A DNA stretch of 64,000 nt from Gemmatimonadota bacterium (GTDB lineage Bacteria; Gemmatimonadota; Gemmatimonadetes; Gemmatimonadales; GWC2-71-9): positions 1 to 64,000 of the forward strand of contig JAPULZ010000035.1 in the NCBI GenBank assembly GCA_027294455.1, given 5' to 3'. Each line of letters begins with the position of its first letter. The stretch's first letter is position 1. The notes beneath the pieces were generated by a model. That model worked only from the letters and a program-made list of their open reading frames with translations, was not told the DNA's origin and did not search any database. Both the position numbers and the translations under genes were made by a program. Below, in pieces: positions 1 through 8,208 of this stretch.

Positions 1-120
1 CGATAACGGCGGCCTCGCGCCCCGCCAGACGCGCCCCAGGACGCTTCCAGCACCAAGGACGATACATGAGATAGGGGAAGCAAATTCCTGTCTTGCATGC
101 AATACCTCCCTGGAGGGAGC

Positions 121-1881
121 ATGAATCTGAAGCAGTGGACCCGATTCAGCGCGGTGGCGGTGACATCGGCAGCGCTACTGATGGCGGCCTGCGTGGACGA
201 GTCGCTGACGGGGCCTCAGGTCGCAGAGCCTTCCGCCCCGCCGCTCTCTTCGCACGCGCCCGGCGGTCCCGGTGATCACATTTTCCTGGAATCCGGCGGC
301 CAGGTAGTAGTCGAGGCTGAACACTTCTCCTCTCGGACAGCGCTCTTGCCGGAAAATTGGTTCATTGTTCCCACAGAGGCTGAAGGATTTCCCTCACTAT
401 TCTCGAATTATCGCGGCGACGGCTATGTCCAAGGATTGCCCGACATCCTGCTTGGTAGTAGTGGCCCAGGGGGCGGAGTGGGAAACCCACCGTATGTGGA
501 CTATCTGGTTCGGCTAGCCACTAGAGGGAGCTATCGCCTGTACGTTAGATGGGATAGTCATGACCGCAACAGTGATTCTTTCTACGCAAGTATCGTCGAA
601 GTTTCTGATGATGTTGGAGGAAGTGTACCCGATTGGTATCGCTATGCTGGTCATTCAGGCGACCTCAACTTTGCAACACAACCGTGGCATGGCGACGCTG
701 GGTTTGAAAGAACGGATGCCGCAGGAAACGAAACCGCCGCTGTTTGGATCATTGAAGAACCAGGTGACTATACCATACGATTTTTTGAGCGAGAGGACGG
801 TGTGGCAATAGATGCCTTCATCTTGCAGCTTTCCGATTTGGCCGCGCCTACCGGCAATGGCCCCCCGGAATCAGAGACTGCGGTACCAACCGAGCCGCTC
901 GAGGTAGCTGCGGACACCGATCCAGTCGTCGCGGACGAGGGCCAGACCGCTAACAACACCGGCACCGTCAGCGACGGCGACGGTGTCACGTTGAGCACCT
1001 CTGTTGGTTCGGTTGCGAACAACGGTGACGGTACCTGGTCGTGGTCCTTCGGCACGACGGACGGCACGGCCGAGAGTCAGATCGTCACCATCGACGCGGA
1101 CGACGGAAACGGCGGGGCAGCTCAGACCTCGTTCACACTGACGGTCAACAACGTCGCTCCAACGGTCACTTCGGTCACCGTGCCGGGAGCACCGGTCGCC
1201 ATCGGTGACCAGCCGGTATCAGCCAGCGCCACGTTCACCGACCCGGCTGGGACGGCGGACGAGACCTACACTTGCACCGTAGACTACGGTGATGGGTCCG
1301 GTCCGCAGGGCGGCACCGTTGGCGGCACGACCTGCACAGGGCCGAACCAGACCTATGCGGAGGCCGGCGTTTACAGCGTGACCGTTGCCGTCACGGATAA
1401 AGACGGCGGGACGGGCAGCCTCACGGCGGAGACGTTCTTCGTCATCTATGATCCAACCGGCGGATTCGTGACCGGTGGTGGCTGGATCAACTCACTCGCG
1501 GGCGCATACAAACTCGATCCATCGTTGACCGGCAAGGTCCACTTCGGGTTCGTGTCCAAGTACAAGAGAGACGCAACGGTGCCGACGGGTAACACGGAGT
1601 TCCGGTTCAGGGCCGGCGATCTCAACTTCCGCAGCTCGAGCTACGAGTTCCTCGGGATCACGATGGACGGCACGAACGCCATGTTCAAAGGACTTGGGAC
1701 GATCATCGGCGGGCTCGCGCCTGCCGGATCGGAATTCCAGTTCATGATCTGGGCCAGAGACGATGGCCGTGACACTTTCCGCATCAAGATCTGGTACGAG
1801 GACGGCGGTGAGATGCTCATCTACGACAACGGCTTCGACCAGGCGATCGGTGGTGGCTCGATTGTGACTCACACCAAGTAG
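121..1881 (+). CDS. Secreted lipoprotein with CBM-like, PKD-type and C-terminal beta domains
   Basis: Start chosen at the ATG preceded by GGAGGG; an ATG eight codons earlier lacks a good site. The leader ends in LLMAAC, giving a lipobox Cys near residue 24. Residues about 55-240 resemble carbohydrate-binding jelly-roll modules (VEAEHF near the start of the domain). Residues 265-345 look like a cadherin/VCBS-type repeat (GDGTWSWSFG), and 345-445 is a PKD-like repeat (VDYGDGSG, YAEAGVYSVTVAVTD). The C-terminal 130 residues (GGGWI, FGFVSKYKR) match a beta domain often found at the end of secreted actinobacterial and gemmatimonad proteins. Likely a surface glycan-binding or adhesion protein; no catalytic site was seen. 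The CBM-like part is visibly AT-richer than the rest. Confidence 0.8.
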   Translation: MNLKQWTRFSAVAVTSAALLMAACVDESLTGPQVAEPSAPPLSSHAPGGPGDHIFLESGGQVVVEAEHFSSRTALLPENWFIVPTEAEGFPSLFSNYRGDGYVQGLPDILLGSSGPGGGVGNPPYVDYLVRLATRGSYRLYVRWDSHDRNSDSFYASIVEVSDDVGGSVPDWYRYAGHSGDLNFATQPWHGDAGFERTDAAGNETAAVWIIEEPGDYTIRFFEREDGVAIDAFILQLSDLAAPTGNGPPESETAVPTEPLEVAADTDPVVADEGQTANNTGTVSDGDGVTLSTSVGSVANNGDGTWSWSFGTTDGTAESQIVTIDADDGNGGAAQTSFTLTVNNVAPTVTSVTVPGAPVAIGDQPVSASATFTDPAGTADETYTCTVDYGDGSGPQGGTVGGTTCTGPNQTYAEAGVYSVTVAVTDKDGGTGSLTAETFFVIYDPTGGFVTGGGWINSLAGAYKLDPSLTGKVHFGFVSKYKRDATVPTGNTEFRFRAGDLNFRSSSYEFLGITMDGTNAMFKGLGTIIGGLAPAGSEFQFMIWARDDGRDTFRIKIWYEDGGEMLIYDNGFDQAIGGGSIVTHTK

Positions 1882-1888
1882 CGGACGT

Positions 1889-2221
1889 TTGCTAGCCGCC
1901 GAGCGTGCGTCAGCCCGCTTTGCCATCACGCTCAACCGGTTCGAGGAGGCTAAGGCGAAGGGGAGCGAGAGGATTGAGCCCGCCACCGCGCGAGCCTCCG
2001 GTCGAGGCGGAGCCGAGCCGCACCACCAGAACATCGGCGAGTCGCGACAGAACCCGGCCGTACGGGATCCTCTCGGCCTCACAGATGAGGACATCGCGGC
2101 GCTGGTCGATTTTCTGCGGTTCCTCACGGACCCAGGGAACGGGCTCGACGCGACTTTGGGTACGGTTTCGGCGAGTGGGCCCAGCGGCCTCATGCCGGTG
2201 TATGGCGTCGCCGGGAACTAG
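1889..2221 (+). pseudogene. Remnant of a di-haem cytochrome c peroxidase-like C-terminus
   Basis: The last 60 codons read LGLTDEDIAALVDFLRFLTD followed by a proline/glycine tail (SGPSGLMPVYG). This is the usual C-terminal end of MauG/cytochrome c peroxidase-like proteins. No CxxCH haem motif or N-terminal domain precedes it, and the first half of the frame is arginine-rich and not protein-like. I read this as a decayed 3' end. It could instead be a short expressed ORF, but no ribosome site supports that. Confidence 0.4.
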
Positions 2222-2267
2222 CAACCGAACTCGAAGTCGTCAGCCCGTCCTGCCCCGCGCGGGTGAG

Positions 2268-2537
2268 TCAGGACTGCGCCGCAGACCCCGTCAATGTCAC
2301 CCCAACGGCCCGTCGCCGGCACGCCGGACACTGAACGTCCAACTCACAAACCTGCCAATCCGGGCCCCTCGGCAAGCGGTCGAACACACGGATCTCAGAT
2401 TTGCGACCACCGGTTCGCTCCGCGCGCGATGCCGTCACCCGCATGACCGCGCTATCGCGGGGACAGCGAATCAGAGCCGCATCTCGACGCGCCTGCTGCG
2501 CGATCTTGGCTTCTCCGGTAAGAGTGTAGTCCGACAC
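2268..2537 (-). CDS. Small zinc-ribbon-like hypothetical protein
   Basis: An 89-residue frame starting at GTG, with an AGGAGG about 17 bases upstream. A CTG nearer that site is in frame and could be the true start. The product has a helical N-terminus (SDYTLTGEAKIAQQARRD), then CPRD and, 50 residues later, CPAC followed by RRR. The spacing suggests a small zinc ribbon, although the first knuckle has Asp where the second Cys is expected. It stands alone in a gene-poor stretch, so it could also be decaying. Function unknown. Confidence 0.4.
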   Translation of the reverse strand: MSDYTLTGEAKIAQQARRDAALIRCPRDSAVMRVTASRAERTGGRKSEIRVFDRLPRGPDWQVCELDVQCPACRRRAVGVTLTGSAAQS

Positions 2538-2836
2538 TTGAGCCAGCTCGCACCTCCTGGGAGGGATTCAGCGGAGGGACGTGATCACCTGGGTAGGCTT
2601 GCCAAATTAGGCGCGTTTGCGGTCCGCGCAAGCGCCGATGTTCCTTCGGGTTTTGCCACCTCGATGTGCACGCAATGTGGAAGGCAAACGGCCGTTTCCA
2701 GCGCGATAGGGCCGGGTTTTCCACGCGACGTGGAATTGTGCAAAAACGATTCTCCCCGTGTCCACATCGCGCGATTCCGCGTCTTGCGGTGCCGTGTCTC
2801 TGGCGTCATCTTAGCCTGGCTTTCCCCCGGAGGTTC
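2538..2836. other. Gene-poor stretch
   Basis: About 300 bases with no convincing reading frame on either strand. All frames here are short, arginine-rich shadows. No terminator hairpin, repeat or mobile-element end could be recognised. It lies between the zinc-ribbon-like ORF and the leader ORF before the saccharopine reductase. Confidence 0.4.
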
Positions 2837-3013
2837 ATGAAGAAGGTTCGCCTCGCTATTGCCGCCGCCGTTCTCTCGCTACACTGTCCTCCTTGCCACT
2901 GCCGTCAACCGACCACCGCTACGCGTACATGGTCAAGAAGCAGGCGTGCCCAGGCAAAGCACTGTAACGTCCGCCAGAAACACCGGTGGGTCATGCGGAG
3001 TGTTCCAAGGTGA
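2837..3013 (+). CDS. Short ORF with signal-like N-terminus, overlapping the next start
   Basis: A GGAGG sits 4-8 bases before an ATG that opens MKKVRLAIAAAVLSL, a good signal-peptide start. It then turns into Cys/Arg-rich sequence (HCPPCHCR) of low credibility. The frame closes with TGA overlapping the GTG of the next gene as GTGA, a typical coupling arrangement. It could be a translated leader ORF, or the 5' end of a secreted protein gene that was frameshifted and lost its body. There is no family match. Confidence 0.3.
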   Translation: MKKVRLAIAAAVLSLHCPPCHCRQPTTATRTWSRSRRAQAKHCNVRQKHRWVMRSVPR

Positions 3014-4329
3014 CCAAGGTCGCAATTCTGGGGGCGGGATTCGTTTCCAAGCCTCTCGCAGACTACTTGATGGATCGTTGCGAGTTTCAAGTAGTCATGG
3101 CGACGAGAACGGTCTCCCATGCGGAAGCGATAATTGCGGGGAGGCCACTGGGCACAGCCGTAACCTGGACTGCGGATCAGCACGAGGCGCTCGATCGCTT
3201 GGTCCAGGAAGTGGACCTGGTCGTCAGCATGATTCCGCCCACCCTGCATATCCCGGTCGCCCAAGCCTGTCTGCGCCACTCCAAACACCTGATTACGACC
3301 TCGTACATTAGCCCACAAATGCAGGCTTTGGATTCGGAGGCCAAGGAAAGAGGCGTCCTGCTTTTGAATGAAATCGGCGAGGATCCCGGCATCGATCACA
3401 TGGGCGCCAAGCAGATGATCGATGACGTCATGCATGAGGGCGGCAGGGTGAGCCGCCTTGCTTCCTATGGCGCGGGACTTCCGTCTTTCCGATACAACCG
3501 CAATCCAATGGGTTACAAGTTCTCCTGGAGCCCCAGGGGGGTGATGTCGGCGGCACAGACGGCGGCGGCGTACCTCGAAGAGGGCAGGACCGTAGAGATT
3601 CCGGCGGAGCAACTATTCGAGCATCACTGGTTGGTGGACATCGATGGCTTGGGCACCTTTGAGACCTACCCCAACCGCGACAGCGTCCGCTACCTGCCCC
3701 TTTTCGGCCTCGATGAGGACGTCAGCCTCTATCGTGGGCTGCTGCGCTTCGTTGGCTGGTGCAACACGATGCGAAGCCTGATCGCTTTGAATCTCCTGGA
3801 GGGTCAGGAGGTCAAGGACTTCTCCGGAATGACCTACCGCGCGTTGACCGCTTCGTTGATTGGGAAGAGTGAGCCCACGCTGGACGACCTAGCTGACTTT
3901 CTCAAAGTAGATCGCAAAGCCGAAGTCCTCGCGCGATTGAAGTGGCTGGGGCTCTTCGACGATATCCCCGTCACCGTGGCTCGGGGCGCGAACGTGGACG
4001 TCCTCGTCGACCTGATGCTCAAGAAGATGTCCTACGGACCCGGGGAAACGGACATGATCATCGTTCACGACGAGATCGTCGCCGAGTTTGCGGACCACCG
4101 GGAGAGACGGCTCTCCACAATGTGCGTGGAGGGAATCCCCAATGGTGATTCGGCCATGTCGAGAGCTGTCTCGCTGCCGGCAGCCATAGCGACTCGCCTC
4201 ATCCTACAAGGTGAAATCGACGTCGCCGGCGTTCACATACCCACGCTTCCCGAAATCTACAGGCCCGTTCTAGCGGAATTGGAGGCGCTCGGCTTCAAGT
4301 TCCAGCACCGCACCGTTCGCCTGCAGTAG
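3010..4329 (+). CDS. Saccharopine reductase-like dehydrogenase
   Basis: The frame could open at an earlier GTG, but the GTG chosen has GGAG nine bases upstream and lies directly before the conserved VTKVAILGAGFVSKPL. That segment is a Rossmann nucleotide-binding loop (GAGFVS, residues about 7-12). The middle and C-terminal parts (NEIGEDPGIDHMGAKQMID, then SWSPRGV) match the saccharopine dehydrogenase catalytic domain of the Lys9/spermidine-lysine group. Length, 439 residues, fits. The family interconverts saccharopine and aminoadipate semialdehyde plus glutamate with NADP. No partner lysine-catabolism gene lies next to it, so the physiological substrate is open. Confidence 0.75.
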   Translation: MTKVAILGAGFVSKPLADYLMDRCEFQVVMATRTVSHAEAIIAGRPLGTAVTWTADQHEALDRLVQEVDLVVSMIPPTLHIPVAQACLRHSKHLITTSYISPQMQALDSEAKERGVLLLNEIGEDPGIDHMGAKQMIDDVMHEGGRVSRLASYGAGLPSFRYNRNPMGYKFSWSPRGVMSAAQTAAAYLEEGRTVEIPAEQLFEHHWLVDIDGLGTFETYPNRDSVRYLPLFGLDEDVSLYRGLLRFVGWCNTMRSLIALNLLEGQEVKDFSGMTYRALTASLIGKSEPTLDDLADFLKVDRKAEVLARLKWLGLFDDIPVTVARGANVDVLVDLMLKKMSYGPGETDMIIVHDEIVAEFADHRERRLSTMCVEGIPNGDSAMSRAVSLPAAIATRLILQGEIDVAGVHIPTLPEIYRPVLAELEALGFKFQHRTVRLQ

Positions 4330-4431
4330 GTAGCCGGCGGATTTCCCCAGGCCGGGTGAGGTCGGCCAAGCAGGGCCGGCAACGGCGGCGGGCCGCCGTT
4401 CGTATAGAATACAACTGCCAAGGAGAAAATC

Positions 4432-5409
4432 ATGGTCAACCGTCGTGAATGGTTGGGTATCACAATGGCCGCCGGTGGGGCGCTCGCACTCGACCCCCGG
4501 CTGCTGCGAGCACTGCAACAAGGCCAGCTGATCCAACGTCCCATTCCGTCCAGCGGCGAGATGCTGCCCGCCCTGGGCCTCGGCAGCGCCGCCACCTTCT
4601 CCCGCGTCGCCCGGAGCGACGAGGTGGATGGGTTGAAAGAGGTGCTCCGCACGCTGGTGGACAGGGGTGCAAAGGTGTTCGACACGGCGCCGGGCTACGG
4701 GGCGTCGGAGCAGGTCGCCGGGGACATCGCGCACGAACTCGGGATCACCGATCGGATCTTCTGGGCGACCAAGGTCAACGTGGCTGGTCGGGGCGGAAGC
4801 TCGGCCGACCCCGCTCGTGCCCGGGCGCAAATCGAGTCGTCGTTCGAGAAGTTCCGCGTGCCGACGATGGACCTCATCCAGGTGCACAACCTCGGGGATG
4901 TCCCCACGCAGCTCGGGATCCTCAAAGAGCTCAAGGAACAGGGGCGTGTCCGGTACATCGGTGTCACCACGACGAGCCAAAATCGGTACCCGGATATCGA
5001 GCAGGTCATGCGGAACGAGCCCATCGACTTCATCGGCATCGACTACGCGGTGGACAACCGCGAGACGGAGGACTCGGTGCTGCCCCTTGCGGCTGAGCGA
5101 AAGATCGGCGTGCTGGTCTACGCGCCGTTTGGCCGGACCCGCCTGTGGCAGCGAGTGGGCGACCGGGAAGTCCCCGAGTGGGCGAGTGAGTTCGATGCCA
5201 CATCGTGGGCGCAGTTCTTCATCAAGTTCGCGCTCAGCCACCCGGCCGTCACCGTGGTGACGCCGGCCACCAGCCAGGCGCGACACATGGTGGACAACCT
5301 CGGTGGCGGCGTCGGCCGTGTGCCGGATGATGCCATGCGGCAACGCATGATCGAGCTCGTCAACGCGTTACCGCCGGCGCCGCCTCGTCGCAGGCGAAAC
5401 ATGCCATGA
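4432..5409 (+). CDS. Secreted or Tat-leader aldo/keto reductase
   Basis: AAGGAG precedes the ATG. The N-terminus NRREWLGITMAAGGALAL looks like a twin-arginine leader, so the enzyme is probably periplasmic. The aldo/keto reductase barrel follows, with Asp84, Tyr89, Lys114 and His152 at the positions of the classical tetrad (DTAPGYG, WATKV, IQVHNL). The C-terminal cofactor region is present (AVTVVTPATSQ). Length, 325 residues, is normal. Only 29 bases separate it from the M20 gene, so the two are probably cotranscribed. Substrate unknown. Confidence 0.8.
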   Translation: MVNRREWLGITMAAGGALALDPRLLRALQQGQLIQRPIPSSGEMLPALGLGSAATFSRVARSDEVDGLKEVLRTLVDRGAKVFDTAPGYGASEQVAGDIAHELGITDRIFWATKVNVAGRGGSSADPARARAQIESSFEKFRVPTMDLIQVHNLGDVPTQLGILKELKEQGRVRYIGVTTTSQNRYPDIEQVMRNEPIDFIGIDYAVDNRETEDSVLPLAAERKIGVLVYAPFGRTRLWQRVGDREVPEWASEFDATSWAQFFIKFALSHPAVTVVTPATSQARHMVDNLGGGVGRVPDDAMRQRMIELVNALPPAPPRRRRNMP

Positions 5410-5438
5410 AGTATTCCACCGTCGAGGGAGGAAGAAAG

Positions 5439-6890
5439 ATGCGTCATCCGCGCACAGCGCTCACGGCACTGGCGGCAATGCTCATTCCGATGGGCATCGC
5501 CGCACAGGGCGGCAAGATCATGGTGACCCAGCACCTGGAATCCCAGCGGTCCTACTACGGTGCGATCGCGCAGCAGATCTTCGACTGGGCCGAAGTCGGC
5601 TATCAGGAAGTCCGAAGCTCCGAATTACTACAGAGCGAGCTGCGGGACGCAGGGTTTACCGTGGAAGCCGGCGTCGCCGGGATTCCCACGGCATTCGTCG
5701 CCAGCTACGGCCGCGGCGGGCCGGTGATCGGTATCCTCGCCGAATACGACGCGCTTCCCGGCATTACTCAGGAAGTTGTCCCGGTGGTCACACGGCGCCT
5801 CGATGCCAGCGCTGGCCACGCATGTGGGCACCATCTCTTTGGCACCGCGTCGACCGGAGCGGCCATTGCCGTGAAGCAATGGCTGGCGGCGTCGGGTACC
5901 TCGGGGACCATTCGTCTCTACGGGACGCCGGCGGAGGAAGGCGGAGCGGGGAAGGTGTACATGGTGCGGGCGGGCCTCTTCGACGATGTGGATGTGGTGC
6001 TCAATTGGCACGCGGGCGACCGCAACCAGGCAAGTCCGTCGACGTCGCTGTCCAACAAGTCCGCCAAGTTCCGCTTCACCGGCGTGTCGGCCCACGCCGC
6101 CGCCGCCCCCGAGCGGGGACGCTCTGCACTGGACGGAGTGGAAGCGATGAATCACATGGTGAACCTCATGCGCGAGCACGTGCCACAGGAGACGCGCATT
6201 CACTACGTCATCACGTCGGGTGGCTCCGCACCCAACGTCGTGCCGGATTTCGCCGAGGTCTACTACTACGTGCGCCATCCCGAGTCGGCCGAAGTGCAGC
6301 GATTGTTCGAGCGGGTGGTCGAGGCGGCCGAGGGGGCCGCCCTCGGCACCGGGACCCAGGTTGAGTACGAAGTGATCCACGGTATCCACGCCTTGCTTCC
6401 GAACGATGCCGTGCAGCGCGCGATGTACCAGAATCTCGTGGCGGTTGGGGGCGTGTCGTACACGCCGGAGGAACGCGAGTTTGCTGAGACGCTAAGCCAA
6501 TCGCTGCCCGAGGATGCGCTGTCCCTCGAGAGTGCGATGGAGGTGCAGCCCTACGAGTTCACGCGCAGTGGTGGATCGACCGACGTGGCCGACGTGAGCT
6601 GGGTGGTTCCCACCGCGGGCCTCCGCACGGCAACCTGGGTGCCCGGCACGGCGGCCCACTCCTGGCAGGCCATCGCGGCAGGCGGCATGAGCATCGGGGA
6701 GAAAGGCATGATCAACGCCGCCAAGGTGATGGCGATGACTGCGGTGGACTTGATCACCCGACCCGACCTGGTGGCCGAAGCAAAGGCCGAATATCGGCAG
6801 CGGGTCGGGCCGAATTTCGTGTATCAGTCGCTGGTCGGCGATCGCGACCCACCATTGGATTACCGACGGCCGGCAGGGGGGAATCGCTAG
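5439..6890 (+). CDS. Secreted M20 family metallo-amidohydrolase (AbgB-like)
   Basis: Start set at the ATG behind GGAGGAA; an upstream ATG in frame lacks a site. A signal peptide (ALTALAAMLIPMGIAAQ) directs export. The metal site reads EYDALPG (Asp about 104), then HACGHH (127-132) and the catalytic pair TPAEEGG (about 166). The dimerisation insert follows (SAHAAAAPERGRSALDGVEAM). The layout resembles p-aminobenzoyl-glutamate hydrolase subunit B and related amidohydrolases that cut N-acyl amino acids. It lies behind the aldo/keto reductase and ends at a strong hairpin. Confidence 0.8.
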   Translation: MRHPRTALTALAAMLIPMGIAAQGGKIMVTQHLESQRSYYGAIAQQIFDWAEVGYQEVRSSELLQSELRDAGFTVEAGVAGIPTAFVASYGRGGPVIGILAEYDALPGITQEVVPVVTRRLDASAGHACGHHLFGTASTGAAIAVKQWLAASGTSGTIRLYGTPAEEGGAGKVYMVRAGLFDDVDVVLNWHAGDRNQASPSTSLSNKSAKFRFTGVSAHAAAAPERGRSALDGVEAMNHMVNLMREHVPQETRIHYVITSGGSAPNVVPDFAEVYYYVRHPESAEVQRLFERVVEAAEGAALGTGTQVEYEVIHGIHALLPNDAVQRAMYQNLVAVGGVSYTPEEREFAETLSQSLPEDALSLESAMEVQPYEFTRSGGSTDVADVSWVVPTAGLRTATWVPGTAAHSWQAIAAGGMSIGEKGMINAAKVMAMTAVDLITRPDLVAEAKAEYRQRVGPNFVYQSLVGDRDPPLDYRRPAGGNR

Positions 6891-6902
6891 AACTCGGTTC
6901 CT

Positions 6903-6933
6903 CCGTTGGGGAGGGCCACGCCCTCCCCAACGG
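6903..6933. terminator. Perfect 14-bp hairpin between convergent genes
   Basis: CCGTTGGGGAGGGC, a 3-base CAC loop, and the exact complement. It lies 12 bases after the M20 stop and 8 bases beyond the sugar dehydrogenase stop, so it can end both transcripts. No T-run follows on either side. Confidence 0.8.
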
Positions 6934-6941
6934 ACACGAGG

Positions 6942-8099
6942 CTAGTTCACCGGTTCCAGGCGCACGACAGGTGTCAGCCCGCCCTGGCGGTCGTCGATGG
7001 CCAGGTAGATGTAGCCGTCCGGCCCCTGACGGACGTCCCGAATGCGACCCAGCCCGTGGACCAGCGTTTCTTCCAACTCGACACTCTGCCCATCCATGGT
7101 CAAGCGCGCCAGCTGCTGGCCGGCCAGCCCGCCGACGAACAGGTTGCCTCGCCATTCGGGAAACTTGTCACCGGTGTAGATCATGAGCCCCGAGGTGGCG
7201 ATAGACGGCACCCAGAAGTGTGGAGGACTCTCCATGCCTTCCCGATGTGTTCCCTCGTGGATCGCTGAACCACTGCGGTAGTTGACCCCATATCCGATCA
7301 CCGGCCAGCCGTAGTTCAAGCCCGGACGAATGAGATTGAGTTCGTCTCCTCCCTGCGGTCCGTGCTCTGTGGCCCACACGTCTCCCGTCTCGGGATGGAT
7401 GGCCAGGCCTTGGGGATTGCGGTGGCCGTAACTCCAGATCTCCGGGCGCGCCCCCTCCCGATCGACGAATGGGTTGTCGGCGGGAACGCGGCCGTCGTCA
7501 TGCAATCGGTTGATGGTACCGTGGTTGTTCGAGATATCCTGGGCAGGGTGCGCCTCCAGGTCACCCCGGGCCGGCACCTGGCGGTCACCGGTCGTGATGA
7601 ACACATAGCCGTTGCTGTCGAACGCAATCCGCGAGCCGTAGTGCCCGTTGCCCCGGGAGACAGCCTCGTAGATCTCTTCGAGATCGGTGAGGCGATCATT
7701 CTCGAAACGCCCGCGCACCACGGCAGTAGTGGCCCCCGCGCTGTCGCCGAGCGGCTTGGAGTAGCTCAGGTAGAGCAGGCGGTTCGAGGCGAAGTCGGGA
7801 TGAGGGACCACGTCCAGGAGCCCGCCCTGGCCCCGGGCAAGCACCTCGGGAACGCCCACCACCGGATCCGGAAGCAGGGTCCCGTCGCGCACGATGCGCA
7901 GCCGGCCCGGTCGCTCGGTCACCAGCATGTCACCGCCGGGCAGGAAAGCGATGGACCAGGGGCGCTCGAGTTCCTCGACGACGGTCACTACGCGGTAGTC
8001 GTGGTAGGCCGACCGCATGACCGGCGACTGGCCGAAAACGGGGGATACGACGGCCAGCAGAAGCCCAGTAGCCGTGAGTGCCAGCGAAGTTCGACTCAT
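6942..8099 (-). CDS. PQQ-dependent sugar dehydrogenase, secreted
   Basis: Start placed at the ATG behind AGAGGAA, 32 codons inside the longest frame; this begins MSRTSLALTATGLLLAVVSPVFGQ, a clean signal peptide. The mature part is a six-bladed propeller of the soluble glucose/aldose sugar dehydrogenase family: ERPWSIAFLPGGDMLVTERPGRLRIV, GQGGLLDVVPHPDF, GHRNPQGLAIHPETGDVWATEHGPQGGDELN. This family oxidises aldoses at C1 with PQQ in the periplasm. Length, about 385 residues, fits. It is transcribed towards the M20 gene and shares the hairpin. Confidence 0.85.
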   Translation of the reverse strand: MSRTSLALTATGLLLAVVSPVFGQSPVMRSAYHDYRVVTVVEELERPWSIAFLPGGDMLVTERPGRLRIVRDGTLLPDPVVGVPEVLARGQGGLLDVVPHPDFASNRLLYLSYSKPLGDSAGATTAVVRGRFENDRLTDLEEIYEAVSRGNGHYGSRIAFDSNGYVFITTGDRQVPARGDLEAHPAQDISNNHGTINRLHDDGRVPADNPFVDREGARPEIWSYGHRNPQGLAIHPETGDVWATEHGPQGGDELNLIRPGLNYGWPVIGYGVNYRSGSAIHEGTHREGMESPPHFWVPSIATSGLMIYTGDKFPEWRGNLFVGGLAGQQLARLTMDGQSVELEETLVHGLGRIRDVRQGPDGYIYLAIDDRQGGLTPVVRLEPVN

Positions 8100-8208
8100 C
8101 TCGGTTTTCCTCTGTGCAGATTGGAGTTCCACGTCCCACCGGGGCGGGATTGCGGTGCGCCTAAAGTTGAATCGACGCCGCACCGAGCGCAACACAGAGC
8201 CGCGGGAG

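Noticed and set aside
2905-3612. 235-residue frame antisense to the saccharopine reductase
   Set aside because: No ribosome site and no motif; the sense frame has a Rossmann loop and family motifs.
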